Of a stretch of 64,000 nucleotides of DNA, positions 7,128 through 15,174 are shown in pieces. The position numbers and the translations under genes were made by a program. The stretch spans positions 5,130,001 to 5,194,000 of the forward strand of contig NZ_LT963352.1 of assembly GCF_900236475.1 (NCBI RefSeq), read 5' to 3'. The notes beneath the pieces are model-generated. The model ran no database searches, was not told the origin of the DNA, and saw only the letters and a list, made by a program, of their open reading frames with translations. Numbering within the stretch: position 1 is the stretch's first letter; every line of letters starts with the position of its first letter. The stretch is from Streptomyces chartreusis NRRL 3882. GTDB taxonomy: Bacteria > Actinomycetota > Actinomycetes > Streptomycetales > Streptomycetaceae.

Positions 7128-10070
7128 TCAGCCGAGGCGGGTGAGCTTGTCCGCGAAGCCCGGCTCCACGAGGTCCTTCTGGAGGGCGACCGGGACCTTG
7201 ACCGCGCTGGTGCTGCCGTCACCGACAGTGAGCGTGCCCACCTTCGTGCCGGCCTTCGCCTGGTGCGGCAGCTCGTCCGCGGCGAACGTCAGCTTGACGG
7301 ACAGGCCCGCCCAGCCGACGGCCGTGACGTCCTCGGTGGCGACGACCGGCGTACGGCCGCCGAGACCGTCGTCCGCGTACCCGACGACATCGCCCTTCTT
7401 CAGGATCGTCGCCGACTCCAGCGCGCCCTGCGCGGCCTTGATCAGCCGGTCGCCCTCATAGAGCGCGGCGCCCAGGATGGTGTTGTCCGGGCCGCCGGCG
7501 GGCTGGCGCACCACGGCGCCGACGATCCGGCGCGTCTCGCCGTTGACGTCCTTCTTCGCCGAGAAGACGAGGTTGCCGAGTGCCGAGGTGGTGGTGCCGG
7601 TCTTGATGCCGGTGACGTCGTTGGAGCCGACCAGGCGGTTCCAGTTGTCGTGCTTGACGCCCTTGTAGTCGACGTACGACATCATCGCGGCGACCTCGCG
7701 GAAGGCGGGCTGCTGCATGGCCGCCTTGGCGAGCTTCACCTGGTCCACGGCCGTGGACACGGTGGTGTTGTTCAGGCCCGACGGATCGGTGTACGTCGTG
7801 TTCTTCATGCCGAGGTCCTTGGCGGCGTCGTTCATCTTCTGCACGAACGCCTTCTCGGAACCCGCGTCCCAGCGGGCCAGCAGCCGCGCCACGTTGTTCG
7901 CGGAAGCGATCAGGATGCTCTCCAGGGCCTCCCGCTCACTGATCTTGTCGCCCTTGGTGACGTCGACGGTGGACTCCTGGCCGGCGTCGGACTGGTCCTC
8001 GGCGGCCTGGTCGATCTCGATCTTCGGCCCGTCCTCACCGCTCTTGAGCGGGTGCTCGCGGAGGATCAGATAGGCGGTCATGACCTTGGCGACGCTCGCG
8101 ATCGGCACGGGCTTCTGCTCGCCGGACGACCCGAACGTGCCGATGCCCTGCACGTCCAGCGCGGCCTGGCCCTTGGCCGGCCAGGGGATGTCGACCTTGC
8201 CGCCTTCGAAGGTGTAGCTGTCCTCGGCGGTGAGGTCGAGGGTGGGCGCCGGCAGGGGGCGCACGCTCTGCACGACGCCGAGGAGGACCACCAGCAGCAG
8301 TACCAGCGGCGTCCAGATCTTCACCCGCCGCACGGCCGTCCGCAGCGGGGTGTCCGGCGGCGGCGGGGTGTTCGTCAGCTCGGCCAGCAGATCCAGCGGA
8401 GGCCGGGGCGGCAGGGGCTGCTGGGTGGTCCGCTCCGGGCCGACGGTGGGCACGGGGGCGGTGGCGTCGGCCGGGGCGGGCGCAGGGGCCTGTCCGGCTT
8501 GTGCGCCGGACGCCGGCTTCCGCGTCGACGGATCGTCCAGCGGCTTGAGCGCGACGAACTTGCTGGTCCGCTCGGCGTCCTTCTCGGGCGCGTCCTTGGC
8601 GTCCTTGGCGGCCCCGCCGAGCTTCAGCATGGTGGTCGGCTGATCGACCGGGGGCCGTACGGCTTTGAAGACGGCGGTGGGCTGGTCGACGGGGGGCCCG
8701 GCGTCGCCCTTGCCGCAGTCGGTGTCGTCCGACCCGGGGGCCTCGTCCGCGCTGCCGCGGGTGTCGTCGGCTTCGGTGCCCTGGGTGTCGTCGGTGTCGT
8801 CGGCGGTGGTGCCGGTGGCCGAGTCGGCCTCGGAAGCGCCCGTGCCGCCGCCGGTGGCGGAACGGTCCGCCTCAGGCTCGTCGGCACCGTCCTTCCCGCC
8901 CCGGTCATCGGCACCGACCTCGGCACCCTCGTCCGCGCTTTCGGTCTCCGGCCGGTCCTGGACGCCGGCGGCGGCCTCGGCGTCCTCGTCCGTGTCTTCG
9001 GCCGCTCGGTCGTCCCGGGCGTCCGTGTCGGCCCCAGCAGGCTTCGCAGGCTTCTGGGCGTCCGTATCGGTCTCTGCGGCCTCTGCGGGCTCTTCCGCCC
9101 GCTCAGCCGCCTCCTGGCCGCTCCCAGAGCCCTTGTCGGCGTCCTTGGCTGACGAGGGCTTCTCGTCCCGGTCGGCCGACGCGACCCACGCGGCCACGGC
9201 GTCCCGCAGCCGCCCGTCACCGGCGCCGGCGTCGTCCCCCCGCTCCCCGGAGCCGGAGGACTCGGCAGGCTCCGAGGAGTCGCCGGGCTCGGCCGACTCG
9301 GCAGGCTCGGACGACTCGGCAGGCTCCGAGGACCTGGCAGCCTCCGAGGACTTGGCGGAAGCCGAAGTCCCCGCCGCCCCCGAAGACTCGCCGGAGCCCT
9401 TCACCGGCTCCTGCGCAGACTCCTGGGACCCGTCGGCCGCCGAGTCCTCGGCGCCGGCGTCGCTCTCGCCCTGCTCGGCGCCGGCCGCCGTGCCCTTGCC
9501 GCTCGCGTCGCTCTCGTCCTGCCCCGCGGCACCCGCGTCGTCGGCCCCCTGCTCGGCGTCAGCAGACGCCCCCTCGACGCCGGTGTCGCTCTCGTCCCGC
9601 CCGGAGTCGGCCGTGGCGCCCGCGTCACCGGCGTCCTGCCCGGCGTCCGCCGCCGAGTCCGCCTGGGCCGCGTCCTGCTCGGCGTCGGCCGACGTCCCTC
9701 CGCCGCTCGCGTCGCTCTCGTCCCGCCCGGAGTCGGCCGTGGCGCCCGCGTCACCGGCGCCCTGCCCGGCGTCCACCGAGTCCGCCCGGCCCGCGTCCCG
9801 CCCGGTGTCGTCCGCGCCCGGGGCATCCGCCTCACCGGCGCCCCGCCCGGCGTCGGCCGGCTGCTCCGCCGTTCGGGTGGAGAGCACGCGGGTCGCCGTG
9901 TCGGCACCCCCGCGCTTCGCGGACCTCTCCGCGTCCCGGGCCACCGCGAGGCGCGGGTCGCGCCGGGGTGGGGCCTCGCTCCTGGCCTCGGGAACCGGAC
10001 TCGCGCTCCCCGACGTCGGTTCTGCCGACGACTCGCGCTGCTTCGACCTGTCGGGGGACTCGCCCGCCAC
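7128..10070 (-). CDS. D-alanyl-D-alanine carboxypeptidase with giant acidic cytosolic region
   Basis: A 980-aa low-molecular-mass PBP (S11-type DD-peptidase) that trims peptidoglycan stem peptides outside the membrane. All three active-site motifs are visible: SVAK near residue 659, SANN near 722 and KTGT near 822. One membrane helix (VKIWTPLVLLLVVLLGVV) lies near residue 580. Everything before it, about 570 residues, is low-complexity Asp/Ala/Glu/Ser sequence with internal repeats and should be cytosolic and disordered. The GTG at 10070 is chosen for the GAGGAGG 5-6 nt upstream; the frame is open further back. Typical S11 enzymes are about 400 aa. Confidence 0.9.
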   Translation of the reverse strand: MAGESPDRSKQRESSAEPTSGSASPVPEARSEAPPRRDPRLAVARDAERSAKRGGADTATRVLSTRTAEQPADAGRGAGEADAPGADDTGRDAGRADSVDAGQGAGDAGATADSGRDESDASGGGTSADAEQDAAQADSAADAGQDAGDAGATADSGRDESDTGVEGASADAEQGADDAGAAGQDESDASGKGTAAGAEQGESDAGAEDSAADGSQESAQEPVKGSGESSGAAGTSASAKSSEAARSSEPAESSEPAESAEPGDSSEPAESSGSGERGDDAGAGDGRLRDAVAAWVASADRDEKPSSAKDADKGSGSGQEAAERAEEPAEAAETDTDAQKPAKPAGADTDARDDRAAEDTDEDAEAAAGVQDRPETESADEGAEVGADDRGGKDGADEPEADRSATGGGTGASEADSATGTTADDTDDTQGTEADDTRGSADEAPGSDDTDCGKGDAGPPVDQPTAVFKAVRPPVDQPTTMLKLGGAAKDAKDAPEKDAERTSKFVALKPLDDPSTRKPASGAQAGQAPAPAPADATAPVPTVGPERTTQQPLPPRPPLDLLAELTNTPPPPDTPLRTAVRRVKIWTPLVLLLVVLLGVVQSVRPLPAPTLDLTAEDSYTFEGGKVDIPWPAKGQAALDVQGIGTFGSSGEQKPVPIASVAKVMTAYLILREHPLKSGEDGPKIEIDQAAEDQSDAGQESTVDVTKGDKISEREALESILIASANNVARLLARWDAGSEKAFVQKMNDAAKDLGMKNTTYTDPSGLNNTTVSTAVDQVKLAKAAMQQPAFREVAAMMSYVDYKGVKHDNWNRLVGSNDVTGIKTGTTTSALGNLVFSAKKDVNGETRRIVGAVVRQPAGGPDNTILGAALYEGDRLIKAAQGALESATILKKGDVVGYADDGLGGRTPVVATEDVTAVGWAGLSVKLTFAADELPHQAKAGTKVGTLTVGDGSTSAVKVPVALQKDLVEPGFADKLTRLG
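9585..9774. repeat. Intragenic direct repeat in the acidic region
   Basis: A 49-bp block at 9585-9633 recurs exactly at 9711-9759. Similarity continues for about 15 bp with one mismatch. The offset is 126 bp, a multiple of three. It encodes a recurring DAGATADSGRDESD segment of the DD-carboxypeptidase tail, which indicates in-frame expansion. Confidence 0.85.
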
Positions 10071-10306
10071 CGATGCCTCCTCCTCGCGCCGCACTCCCCG
10101 CGTGCGCGTACCGAACCGTGAACCGCCGCCCGTGACACCGCTCCAGGCGCTGTCCGAACCATGTACCAGTGTCCTGTGCGCGGACCGAACCCATCCGGTA
10201 GACGAGAACGACATACCTACTGGTTCCACTACGAACCGGTCACGCACCCTCGACAGACCAATGTGAGAGGGGTCACCCTGTCATTCATCCACGCGGGGAG
10301 GCATGG

Positions 10307-11062
10307 ATGGGCAGGAGCCGCAGAACACTTCCGGAGGAGCTTCTGTTGCTGGCACTGGACCCGACCACGGGTACCACTGCGCAGCCGCAGTCGCTCGACC
10401 TCGGTCTGGCCGGAGCACAGCTAGTGGAGCTGGCGCTGGCCGGACGGATAGCCCCAGACGGGGATCGTATCGCCGTGGTTGTACCACGGCCGACTGGAGA
10501 TCCAACGTTGGACTGCGCGTTGGAGCTGCTGCGTAGGCGCGGCGCTCCCGTGCGGGCAGTGAACTGGATTGGCGGGCCGCGTCTCGGGCTCCGCCAGACC
10601 TACCTCTCGCATCTGGAGCGGTGCGGCATGGTGCATGCCGTGGCGGGCCAGATGTGCGGAGTGCTGCCGACGACTCGCTACCAGGCGACGGACACGGAGA
10701 TCAGCCGGGAGATCAGGGCCCGGCTGGACTCGGCGATCCGCACCGGCGTACCGCCGGACCCGCGGACCGCCGCGCTCGCCGCCCTGGCCCACGCGGTCGG
10801 ACTCGGCAAGCACCTGTATCCGGGCAACGAGGGGCGTTCCTCTCGGTCCCGGCTGCGGGACCTGATCAGGCACGACCCCATGGGCGGTCTCGTCGCGCAC
10901 GCCGTGATGGACGTCCAGAACGGCGTGGCGGCACAGCCGCGCCGCAGCCCGGCCCCGTCCGGCCGTCAGGCCGCCGCCGGAGCCAGGTCCGCAGCGGAAC
11001 CCGCCCGAGGCGTTCCGATGCAGCCGCGCCACGGAAGCATGGCGCGCGCCGTGGCCCACTGA
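10307..11062 (+). CDS. GPP34 (Golgi phosphoprotein 3-like) family protein
   Basis: A 251-aa protein opening RRTLPEELLLLALDPTTG, the hallmark of the GPP34/GOLPH3 fold. GQLVELALAGRI-type and LIRHDPMGGLVAHAVM segments follow. Eukaryotic members bind phosphatidylinositol-4-phosphate; the bacterial role is unknown, with membrane association suspected. The ATG at 10307 is used because GGGGAGG ends 5 nt before it; an overlapping ATG at 10303 is in the wrong frame. The C-terminal 50 residues are Arg/Ala/Pro-rich. It is divergent from the DD-carboxypeptidase gene. Confidence 0.85.
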   Translation: MGRSRRTLPEELLLLALDPTTGTTAQPQSLDLGLAGAQLVELALAGRIAPDGDRIAVVVPRPTGDPTLDCALELLRRRGAPVRAVNWIGGPRLGLRQTYLSHLERCGMVHAVAGQMCGVLPTTRYQATDTEISREIRARLDSAIRTGVPPDPRTAALAALAHAVGLGKHLYPGNEGRSSRSRLRDLIRHDPMGGLVAHAVMDVQNGVAAQPRRSPAPSGRQAAAGARSAAEPARGVPMQPRHGSMARAVAH

Positions 11063-11120
11063 GCGCCGCCGACCCACGGCACCACGCAGTACCCCAGAGC
11101 CCGGTCACGGGAGCCGCTGT

Positions 11121-11164
11121 CCGAGCGGGGCGGGGAGAGCACACACTCTCCCCGCCCCGCTCGG
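11121..11164. terminator. Very strong hairpin terminator
   Basis: A perfect 19-bp stem, CCGAGCGGGGCGGGGAGAG (11121-11139) against its complement at 11146-11164, has a 6-nt CACACA loop. It follows the GPP34 gene and precedes the XRE regulator promoter. It is an efficient factor-independent terminator by stem strength, though no T-run follows. Confidence 0.8.
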
Positions 11165-11293
11165 CGTGCCCGCCCGAACTGGCGTGTACCCGTCGCATAT
11201 CCACCGTTTCCCAGCGGTAGGAAGCCCCTTGGTGGCAGTCTGCTCAACAGCAGATACGCAAAGTAGAGGCACGCAGCCGGAGGTGCACGTCCC

Positions 11294-12151
11294 GTGGCGT
11301 CCAATGTCAATCCCACCGTCAGGCGGCGCCGGCTGGGCCAGGAGCTGCGCAGGCTCCGTGAGCTCAAGGGCATGACGGCCGAAGAGGTCGCCGAGCGGCT
11401 GCTGGTGTCCCAGTCGAAGATCAGCCGGCTGGAGAACGGCCGGCGCAGCATCAGCCAGCGCGACGTACGCGACCTGTGCGGGGTCTACGAGGTCGAGGAC
11501 CAGCGGATCGTCGACTCGCTGATGCAGATGGCCAAGGACTCCCGCCAGCAGGGCTGGTGGCACGCCTTCGGGGACATTCCGTACAGCGTCTACATCGGCC
11601 TGGAGACGGACGCCGAGTCGCTCAGGGTCTACGAACCCCAGATCATCACCGGTCTGCTGCAGACGCGTGCGTACGCCGAGGCCATCATCCGGGGCGGCTC
11701 GCCCGAGGCCTCGGAAGCGGACAACGACAAGCGCGTCGAGGTCCGGCTGCGCCGGCAGGGCCGGATCACCGCCGAGACGGACCCGCTGCGGCTGTGGGTG
11801 GTCCTGGACGAGGCGTCCCTGCACCGGATCGTCGGGAGCCGGCAGGTGATGCGCGAGCAGCTGGAGCACCTCATCGAGATGTCCCAGCTGCCCCACATCA
11901 CCGTGCAGGTGCTGCCGTTCGAGGTCGGCGCGCACGCCGGTATCAACGGCCAGTACTCGATCCTGGAGTTCGCCGACGCGGCCGACTCCAGCGTCGTGTA
12001 CATCGAGGGCGTGACCAGCGACCTGTACCTGGAGAAGCCGCTCGACGTGCAGAAGTACACGGTGATGTACGAGCACCTGCGCGCGCAGTCGCTGAACGTG
12101 GACCAGTCGCGGCAGCTCATCGAGCGTCTGGCGAAGGACTACGCACGCTGA
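11294..12151 (+). CDS. XRE-family regulator with DUF5753 domain
   Basis: A 285-aa protein. An N-terminal helix-turn-helix (LRRLRELKGMTAEEVAERL, then VSQSKISRLENGRR) is followed by a DUF5753 sensor-like domain containing YEPQIITGLLQTRAYA and LPHITVQVLPFEVGAH. This WhiJ-type architecture is abundant in Streptomyces and is paired with a small DUF397 protein, as here at 12348. Such pairs are linked to developmental control and may behave like regulator/anti-regulator pairs. The start is GTG with GGAGG 10 nt upstream. Confidence 0.93.
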   Translation: MASNVNPTVRRRRLGQELRRLRELKGMTAEEVAERLLVSQSKISRLENGRRSISQRDVRDLCGVYEVEDQRIVDSLMQMAKDSRQQGWWHAFGDIPYSVYIGLETDAESLRVYEPQIITGLLQTRAYAEAIIRGGSPEASEADNDKRVEVRLRRQGRITAETDPLRLWVVLDEASLHRIVGSRQVMREQLEHLIEMSQLPHITVQVLPFEVGAHAGINGQYSILEFADAADSSVVYIEGVTSDLYLEKPLDVQKYTVMYEHLRAQSLNVDQSRQLIERLAKDYAR

Positions 12152-12275
12152 ACCGCCACCGGAAGAGGCCTTCCACCGGGCAAAGCGCGGGATGTTACAC
12201 CCCTGACACACCTGACTGGAAGTCTCCCCTGGAATATGCCATCCGGTCGAGTGAATGACTGCTCCGGACGAGGAT

Positions 12276-12322
12276 GTTGGCGAGTAGCGTCGATCACGCC
12301 AACCACCAGCACGGGTTGGCGT
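12276..12322. promoter_or_regulatory. Three-half-site operator upstream of the DUF397 gene
   Basis: GTTGGCG (12276-12282), CGCCAAC (12297-12303) and GTTGGCG (12315-12321) form two overlapping inverted repeats. The right pair extends to 9-bp arms (ACGCCAACC/GGTTGGCGT, 12296-12322). They lie 26-72 bp before the DUF397 start and are the best candidate binding site for the adjacent XRE regulator. Confidence 0.6.
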
Positions 12323-12347
12323 AAACGCAACTGGCTACGGAGCGAAC

Positions 12348-12539
12348 ATGGCAATTCGTCTGGGCGCCACGGAAACGTGGACGACGTCCTCCTACACCAA
12401 CAACAACGGCGCCTGTGTGATGGTCAGGTCGACCGTCGAAGAGGCCCTGGAACTCGGGGACACCAAGATCCCCGAGGGGCCCAAGCTGGCGTTTCCCGCC
12501 GACGCGTGGAGCGCCTTCGTGGCCTCGGTCAAGGCCTGA
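12348..12539 (+). CDS. DUF397 domain-containing small protein
   Basis: A 63-aa protein with the DUF397 pattern: WTTSSYTNNNGACVMV, then a Gly-Asp turn (LGDTKIPEGPKLAF) and W-AF at the C-terminus. DUF397 proteins are the small partners of XRE/DUF5753 regulators and are thought to modulate them. It is separated from the upstream regulator by 196 bp containing its own operator-like repeats, so it probably has its own promoter. Confidence 0.93.
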   Translation: MAIRLGATETWTTSSYTNNNGACVMVRSTVEEALELGDTKIPEGPKLAFPADAWSAFVASVKA

Positions 12540-12574
12540 GCCACGGCTCGACAACAGCACAAGCACCACCGAAA

Positions 12575-12616
12575 GAGCCCTCTCGACCAGCCTCGCCGTC
12601 CTTGCCGAGAGGGCTC
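12575..12616. terminator. Hairpin terminator between DUF397 and MerR genes
   Basis: GAGCCCTCTCG (12575-12585) pairs with CGAGAGGGCTC (12606-12616) around a 20-nt loop. Outer ACAAGC/GCTTGT bases could extend the stem. It lies between convergent genes and probably serves both. Confidence 0.7.
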
Positions 12617-12651
12617 CGCTTGTGCCCGGGAAGCCCGTGGGGCTGCTGGGC

Positions 12652-13530
12652 TCAGCTCACCGGGAACGCCACGTCACACACCGGGTCCTCGGGGCCCGCC
12701 GCCTCCCAGTCCGCGAAGTACAGCTCCCGGCAGGGGCCGGTCGCCGTCAGCCCCTCCGCGGCCATCCACTCCTCCACCGCCTCGAACGCGGCCAGGATCT
12801 GCGGGTGCGCCACCTGTGCCTTGGTGATCCGGGTGTACGCCAGCCGCTGGGCCGGCACCACCCGCACCGCCGTGCCCCGGGCCCGCCCGTGCCGTTCCGC
12901 CCAGGCACGTGCCGCCGTCGCGTCGGCGACCGGCACGCACGCCTCGGCGGGGCCGTCGCTCTCCATCGACACCTCGGCGTGGTAGGCGACGTACGGCACA
13001 CCGGTCATGCCCCCGCACTCCCGGGCCGCCTCCTCCAGCCGGCCCAGCGCCGCCCCGATCCACGCCGGCAGCTCGTCCGCCAGAATGTGCCGCTTCTCGG
13101 TGATCACCACCTGCTCGGGCACGTCCACCGTCTCGATCGCGAACTTCTGGTACATCTCGGAGCTCCTCCCCGACAGTCGTCCACGGAGATAGCCGGCGAG
13201 CGTCCGCTGGCCCGCGACCCGCGCCTCGACCTGCGCCCAGTACGCGCCGAGCAGCTCGGCCGCCGTCGGCCCGTCGCCCGCCGCGACCACCTCGGCGATC
13301 CGGGCGAGCGGCATGTCCAGCTGCCGCAGCATGGCCACGAGCCGGGCCCGTTCGACCTGGCCGGCACGGTAGTAGCGGTAGCCGGTGGCCTCGTCGACGA
13401 ACGCCGGGGACAGCAGCCCCAGCCGGTCGTACAGCCGCAGGGCCTTGGCCGACAGCCGGGCGCGCGCGGCGAACGCCCCGATGGTGAGCAGTTCCCTGTC
13501 CGGTACGTCCACCACGGCATCCTCCGTCAT
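12652..13530 (-). CDS. MerR-family regulator with GyrI-like effector domain
   Basis: A 292-aa protein. A MerR winged helix occupies the N-terminus (TIGAFAARARLSAKALRLYD, then GYRYYRAGQVERA), followed by a dimerisation helix and, from about residue 130, a GyrI/AraC-C-like small-molecule-binding domain (FAIETVDVPEQVVITEKRH). This is the BmrR-type arrangement for sensing hydrophobic or cationic drugs. No cysteine metal site is evident in the linker. The ATG at 13530 has GGAGGAG 7 nt before it; a GTG five codons later is an alternative. The target may be autoregulatory. Confidence 0.88.
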   Translation of the reverse strand: MTEDAVVDVPDRELLTIGAFAARARLSAKALRLYDRLGLLSPAFVDEATGYRYYRAGQVERARLVAMLRQLDMPLARIAEVVAAGDGPTAAELLGAYWAQVEARVAGQRTLAGYLRGRLSGRSSEMYQKFAIETVDVPEQVVITEKRHILADELPAWIGAALGRLEEAARECGGMTGVPYVAYHAEVSMESDGPAEACVPVADATAARAWAERHGRARGTAVRVVPAQRLAYTRITKAQVAHPQILAAFEAVEEWMAAEGLTATGPCRELYFADWEAAGPEDPVCDVAFPVS

Positions 13531-13599
13531 CGGGCGGCTCCTCCGCCCGACGACGAGGACGCTCGGCCCTGCCCCAGGGGCAAGGTCAACCGGGGTGGG

Positions 13600-14103
13600 T
13601 CAGGCCAGCTGTGCCTCGATCGCCGCCACGACCTCCGTCGACTCCGGCTCGGTCTGCGGGGAGAAGCGGGCGACGACCTCGCCGTCCCGGCCGATCAGGA
13701 ACTTCTCGAAGTTCCAGCGGATGTCCCCGCTGTGCCCGTCGGCGTCGGCGAAGCCGGTCAGGCGGTCGTACAGCGGGTGCCGGTTCTCGCCGTTGACCTC
13801 GACCTTCTCGGTCATCGGGAAGGTCACGCCGTACGTCGCCGAGCAGAACTCGGCGATCTCCTCGGCGCTGCCGGGCTCCTGCCCGAGGAACTGGTTGCAG
13901 GGCACGCCGAGGACGGTGAAGCCGCGCTCGGCATAGCGCTCGTGGAGCTTCTCCAGCCCGTTGTACTGCGGGGTCAGGCCGCACTTGGAGGCCACGTTCA
14001 CCACGAGCACCGCCTTGCCCGCGTACTGGGACAGGTCGGCGGAACCGCCCTGGAGGGCGCCGATCTCGACGTCGAGGGGAGAGGAACCGTTGCTAGTCGT
14101 CAT
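13600..14103 (-). CDS. Glutathione peroxidase family protein (Cys type)
   Basis: A 167-aa thioredoxin-fold peroxidase. The peroxidatic Cys is in NVASKCGLTPQY, followed by the VPCNQFLGQEP motif with its Gln and a second Cys, and the WNFEKFLIG motif with the Trp/Asn of the catalytic tetrad. The active site has Cys rather than selenocysteine. Such bacterial enzymes usually take electrons from thioredoxin, or mycothiol systems in actinomycetes, and reduce hydroperoxides. Its ATG overlaps the stop of the upstream DUF5937/ArsR gene (ATGA), so translation is coupled. Confidence 0.93.
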   Translation of the reverse strand: MTTSNGSSPLDVEIGALQGGSADLSQYAGKAVLVVNVASKCGLTPQYNGLEKLHERYAERGFTVLGVPCNQFLGQEPGSAEEIAEFCSATYGVTFPMTEKVEVNGENRHPLYDRLTGFADADGHSGDIRWNFEKFLIGRDGEVVARFSPQTEPESTEVVAAIEAQLA

Positions 14104-15095
14104 GAGCGGATGCTAACTCCGGCGGATGCCGGGCCGGTTCCGGCTTCCACCAGAACCTGTCCCGCCGCCGTCCGTGAGTACAGCACCGACCGGCCCGCCC
14201 GGCCCCGTTCCACCAGGCCCGCGTCCAGCAGGACCCGCAGATGCCGCCCGACCGAGCCGAGGCCCTGGCCCGTCACGGCGACCAGCTGACTCGTGCTCAG
14301 TGGGGTGTCCAGCAGGACGAGGACACGGGCCCTGGCGGTGCCGAGCAGGGCGGCGAGGCTCGCGGGCACCGGCCTGCCGCCGCTGTCCGCGAGGACGCCC
14401 GCGCAGGGGTAGACCAGGGCGTAGCGGTCGGTGCCCTCCCACGACACCCAGCCGACCCGCTGCGGGGTGACCGGCACGAACACCAGCTCCGCGCCGGAGA
14501 TCTCCCGCGGCGGGTACTCGTGCGCGTTGACCTGCAACCGGTTCTCGCCCAGCCACCGTGTGCCCGGCCGCAGCGCGTCCAGCGCCGCCGCCCAGCCGCC
14601 CCGGCCCACCTGCGCGGTCCGACCGGCGACGTCGGCTTCGAGCACGCGCCGGCGGCGGGGCCAGTACGGGCGCACGGTCTCCTCCCAGACGTACGCCAGG
14701 AGCCCGGCGGCGCGCTCGGGCAGGTCGTCGCGGTCCAGCCGGGGCGGCAGCGGGCCGCGCAGGGACACGGTGAGATGGGCGCGGGCGGCTTCGGGGGAGG
14801 CCTCCCGGACCCGTGCGACCTCGTCCGCGAAGGTCTCCCCGGCACGCGGGGTGGGGGTGAGGAAGTCGGCGATCCACTCCGGCCCGAGCCCGCAGCGCAC
14901 GAGCAGCGCGGTGACCGGGTCCCGCGCGAGCCGTCGCCGGTAGGCGGGCAGGTGGGCGTCGAGCCAGCGCCGTTCGCCGGGGTGCGTGGCCACACCGGTG
15001 TGCAGCAGCCGCAGACTCGCGAAGGTCTCGGCGAGCGGGGAGAGGACGAACCGGCTCCCCGCGAGGGTGTCGGCGTTGACCTGCCACCAGCCCAT
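14100..15095 (-). CDS. DUF5937/ArsR-type winged-helix transcriptional regulator
   Basis: A 331-aa protein starting MGWWQVNADTLAGSRFVLSP (GGGGGG lies upstream; in-frame codons further back lack one). The first 200 residues match the DUF5937 effector domain. The last 100 form an ArsR-like winged helix: VLVLLDTPLSTSQLVAVTG, then GLGSVGRHLRVLLDAGLVER. Divergent from an MFS exporter and coupled to glutathione peroxidase, it likely represses the pump and perhaps itself in response to a ligand; the gap holds a palindrome. Confidence 0.85.
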   Translation of the reverse strand: MGWWQVNADTLAGSRFVLSPLAETFASLRLLHTGVATHPGERRWLDAHLPAYRRRLARDPVTALLVRCGLGPEWIADFLTPTPRAGETFADEVARVREASPEAARAHLTVSLRGPLPPRLDRDDLPERAAGLLAYVWEETVRPYWPRRRRVLEADVAGRTAQVGRGGWAAALDALRPGTRWLGENRLQVNAHEYPPREISGAELVFVPVTPQRVGWVSWEGTDRYALVYPCAGVLADSGGRPVPASLAALLGTARARVLVLLDTPLSTSQLVAVTGQGLGSVGRHLRVLLDAGLVERGRAGRSVLYSRTAAGQVLVEAGTGPASAGVSIRS

Positions 15096-15117
15096 GAACC
15101 GCCCCCCGAGCACGACC

Positions 15118-15135
15118 TTTCGCGTCTGCGCGAAA
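15118..15135. promoter_or_regulatory. Palindrome in ArsR/MFS divergent promoter
   Basis: TTTCGCG (15118-15124) and CGCGAAA (15129-15135) flank 4 nt. They lie in the 79-bp gap between the divergent regulator and MFS genes, which makes them a likely operator for the ArsR-type protein. Confidence 0.5.
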
Positions 15136-15174
15136 CAATAACCACGCCCTACGGGCCGGCCGGAGACTCGGGCC

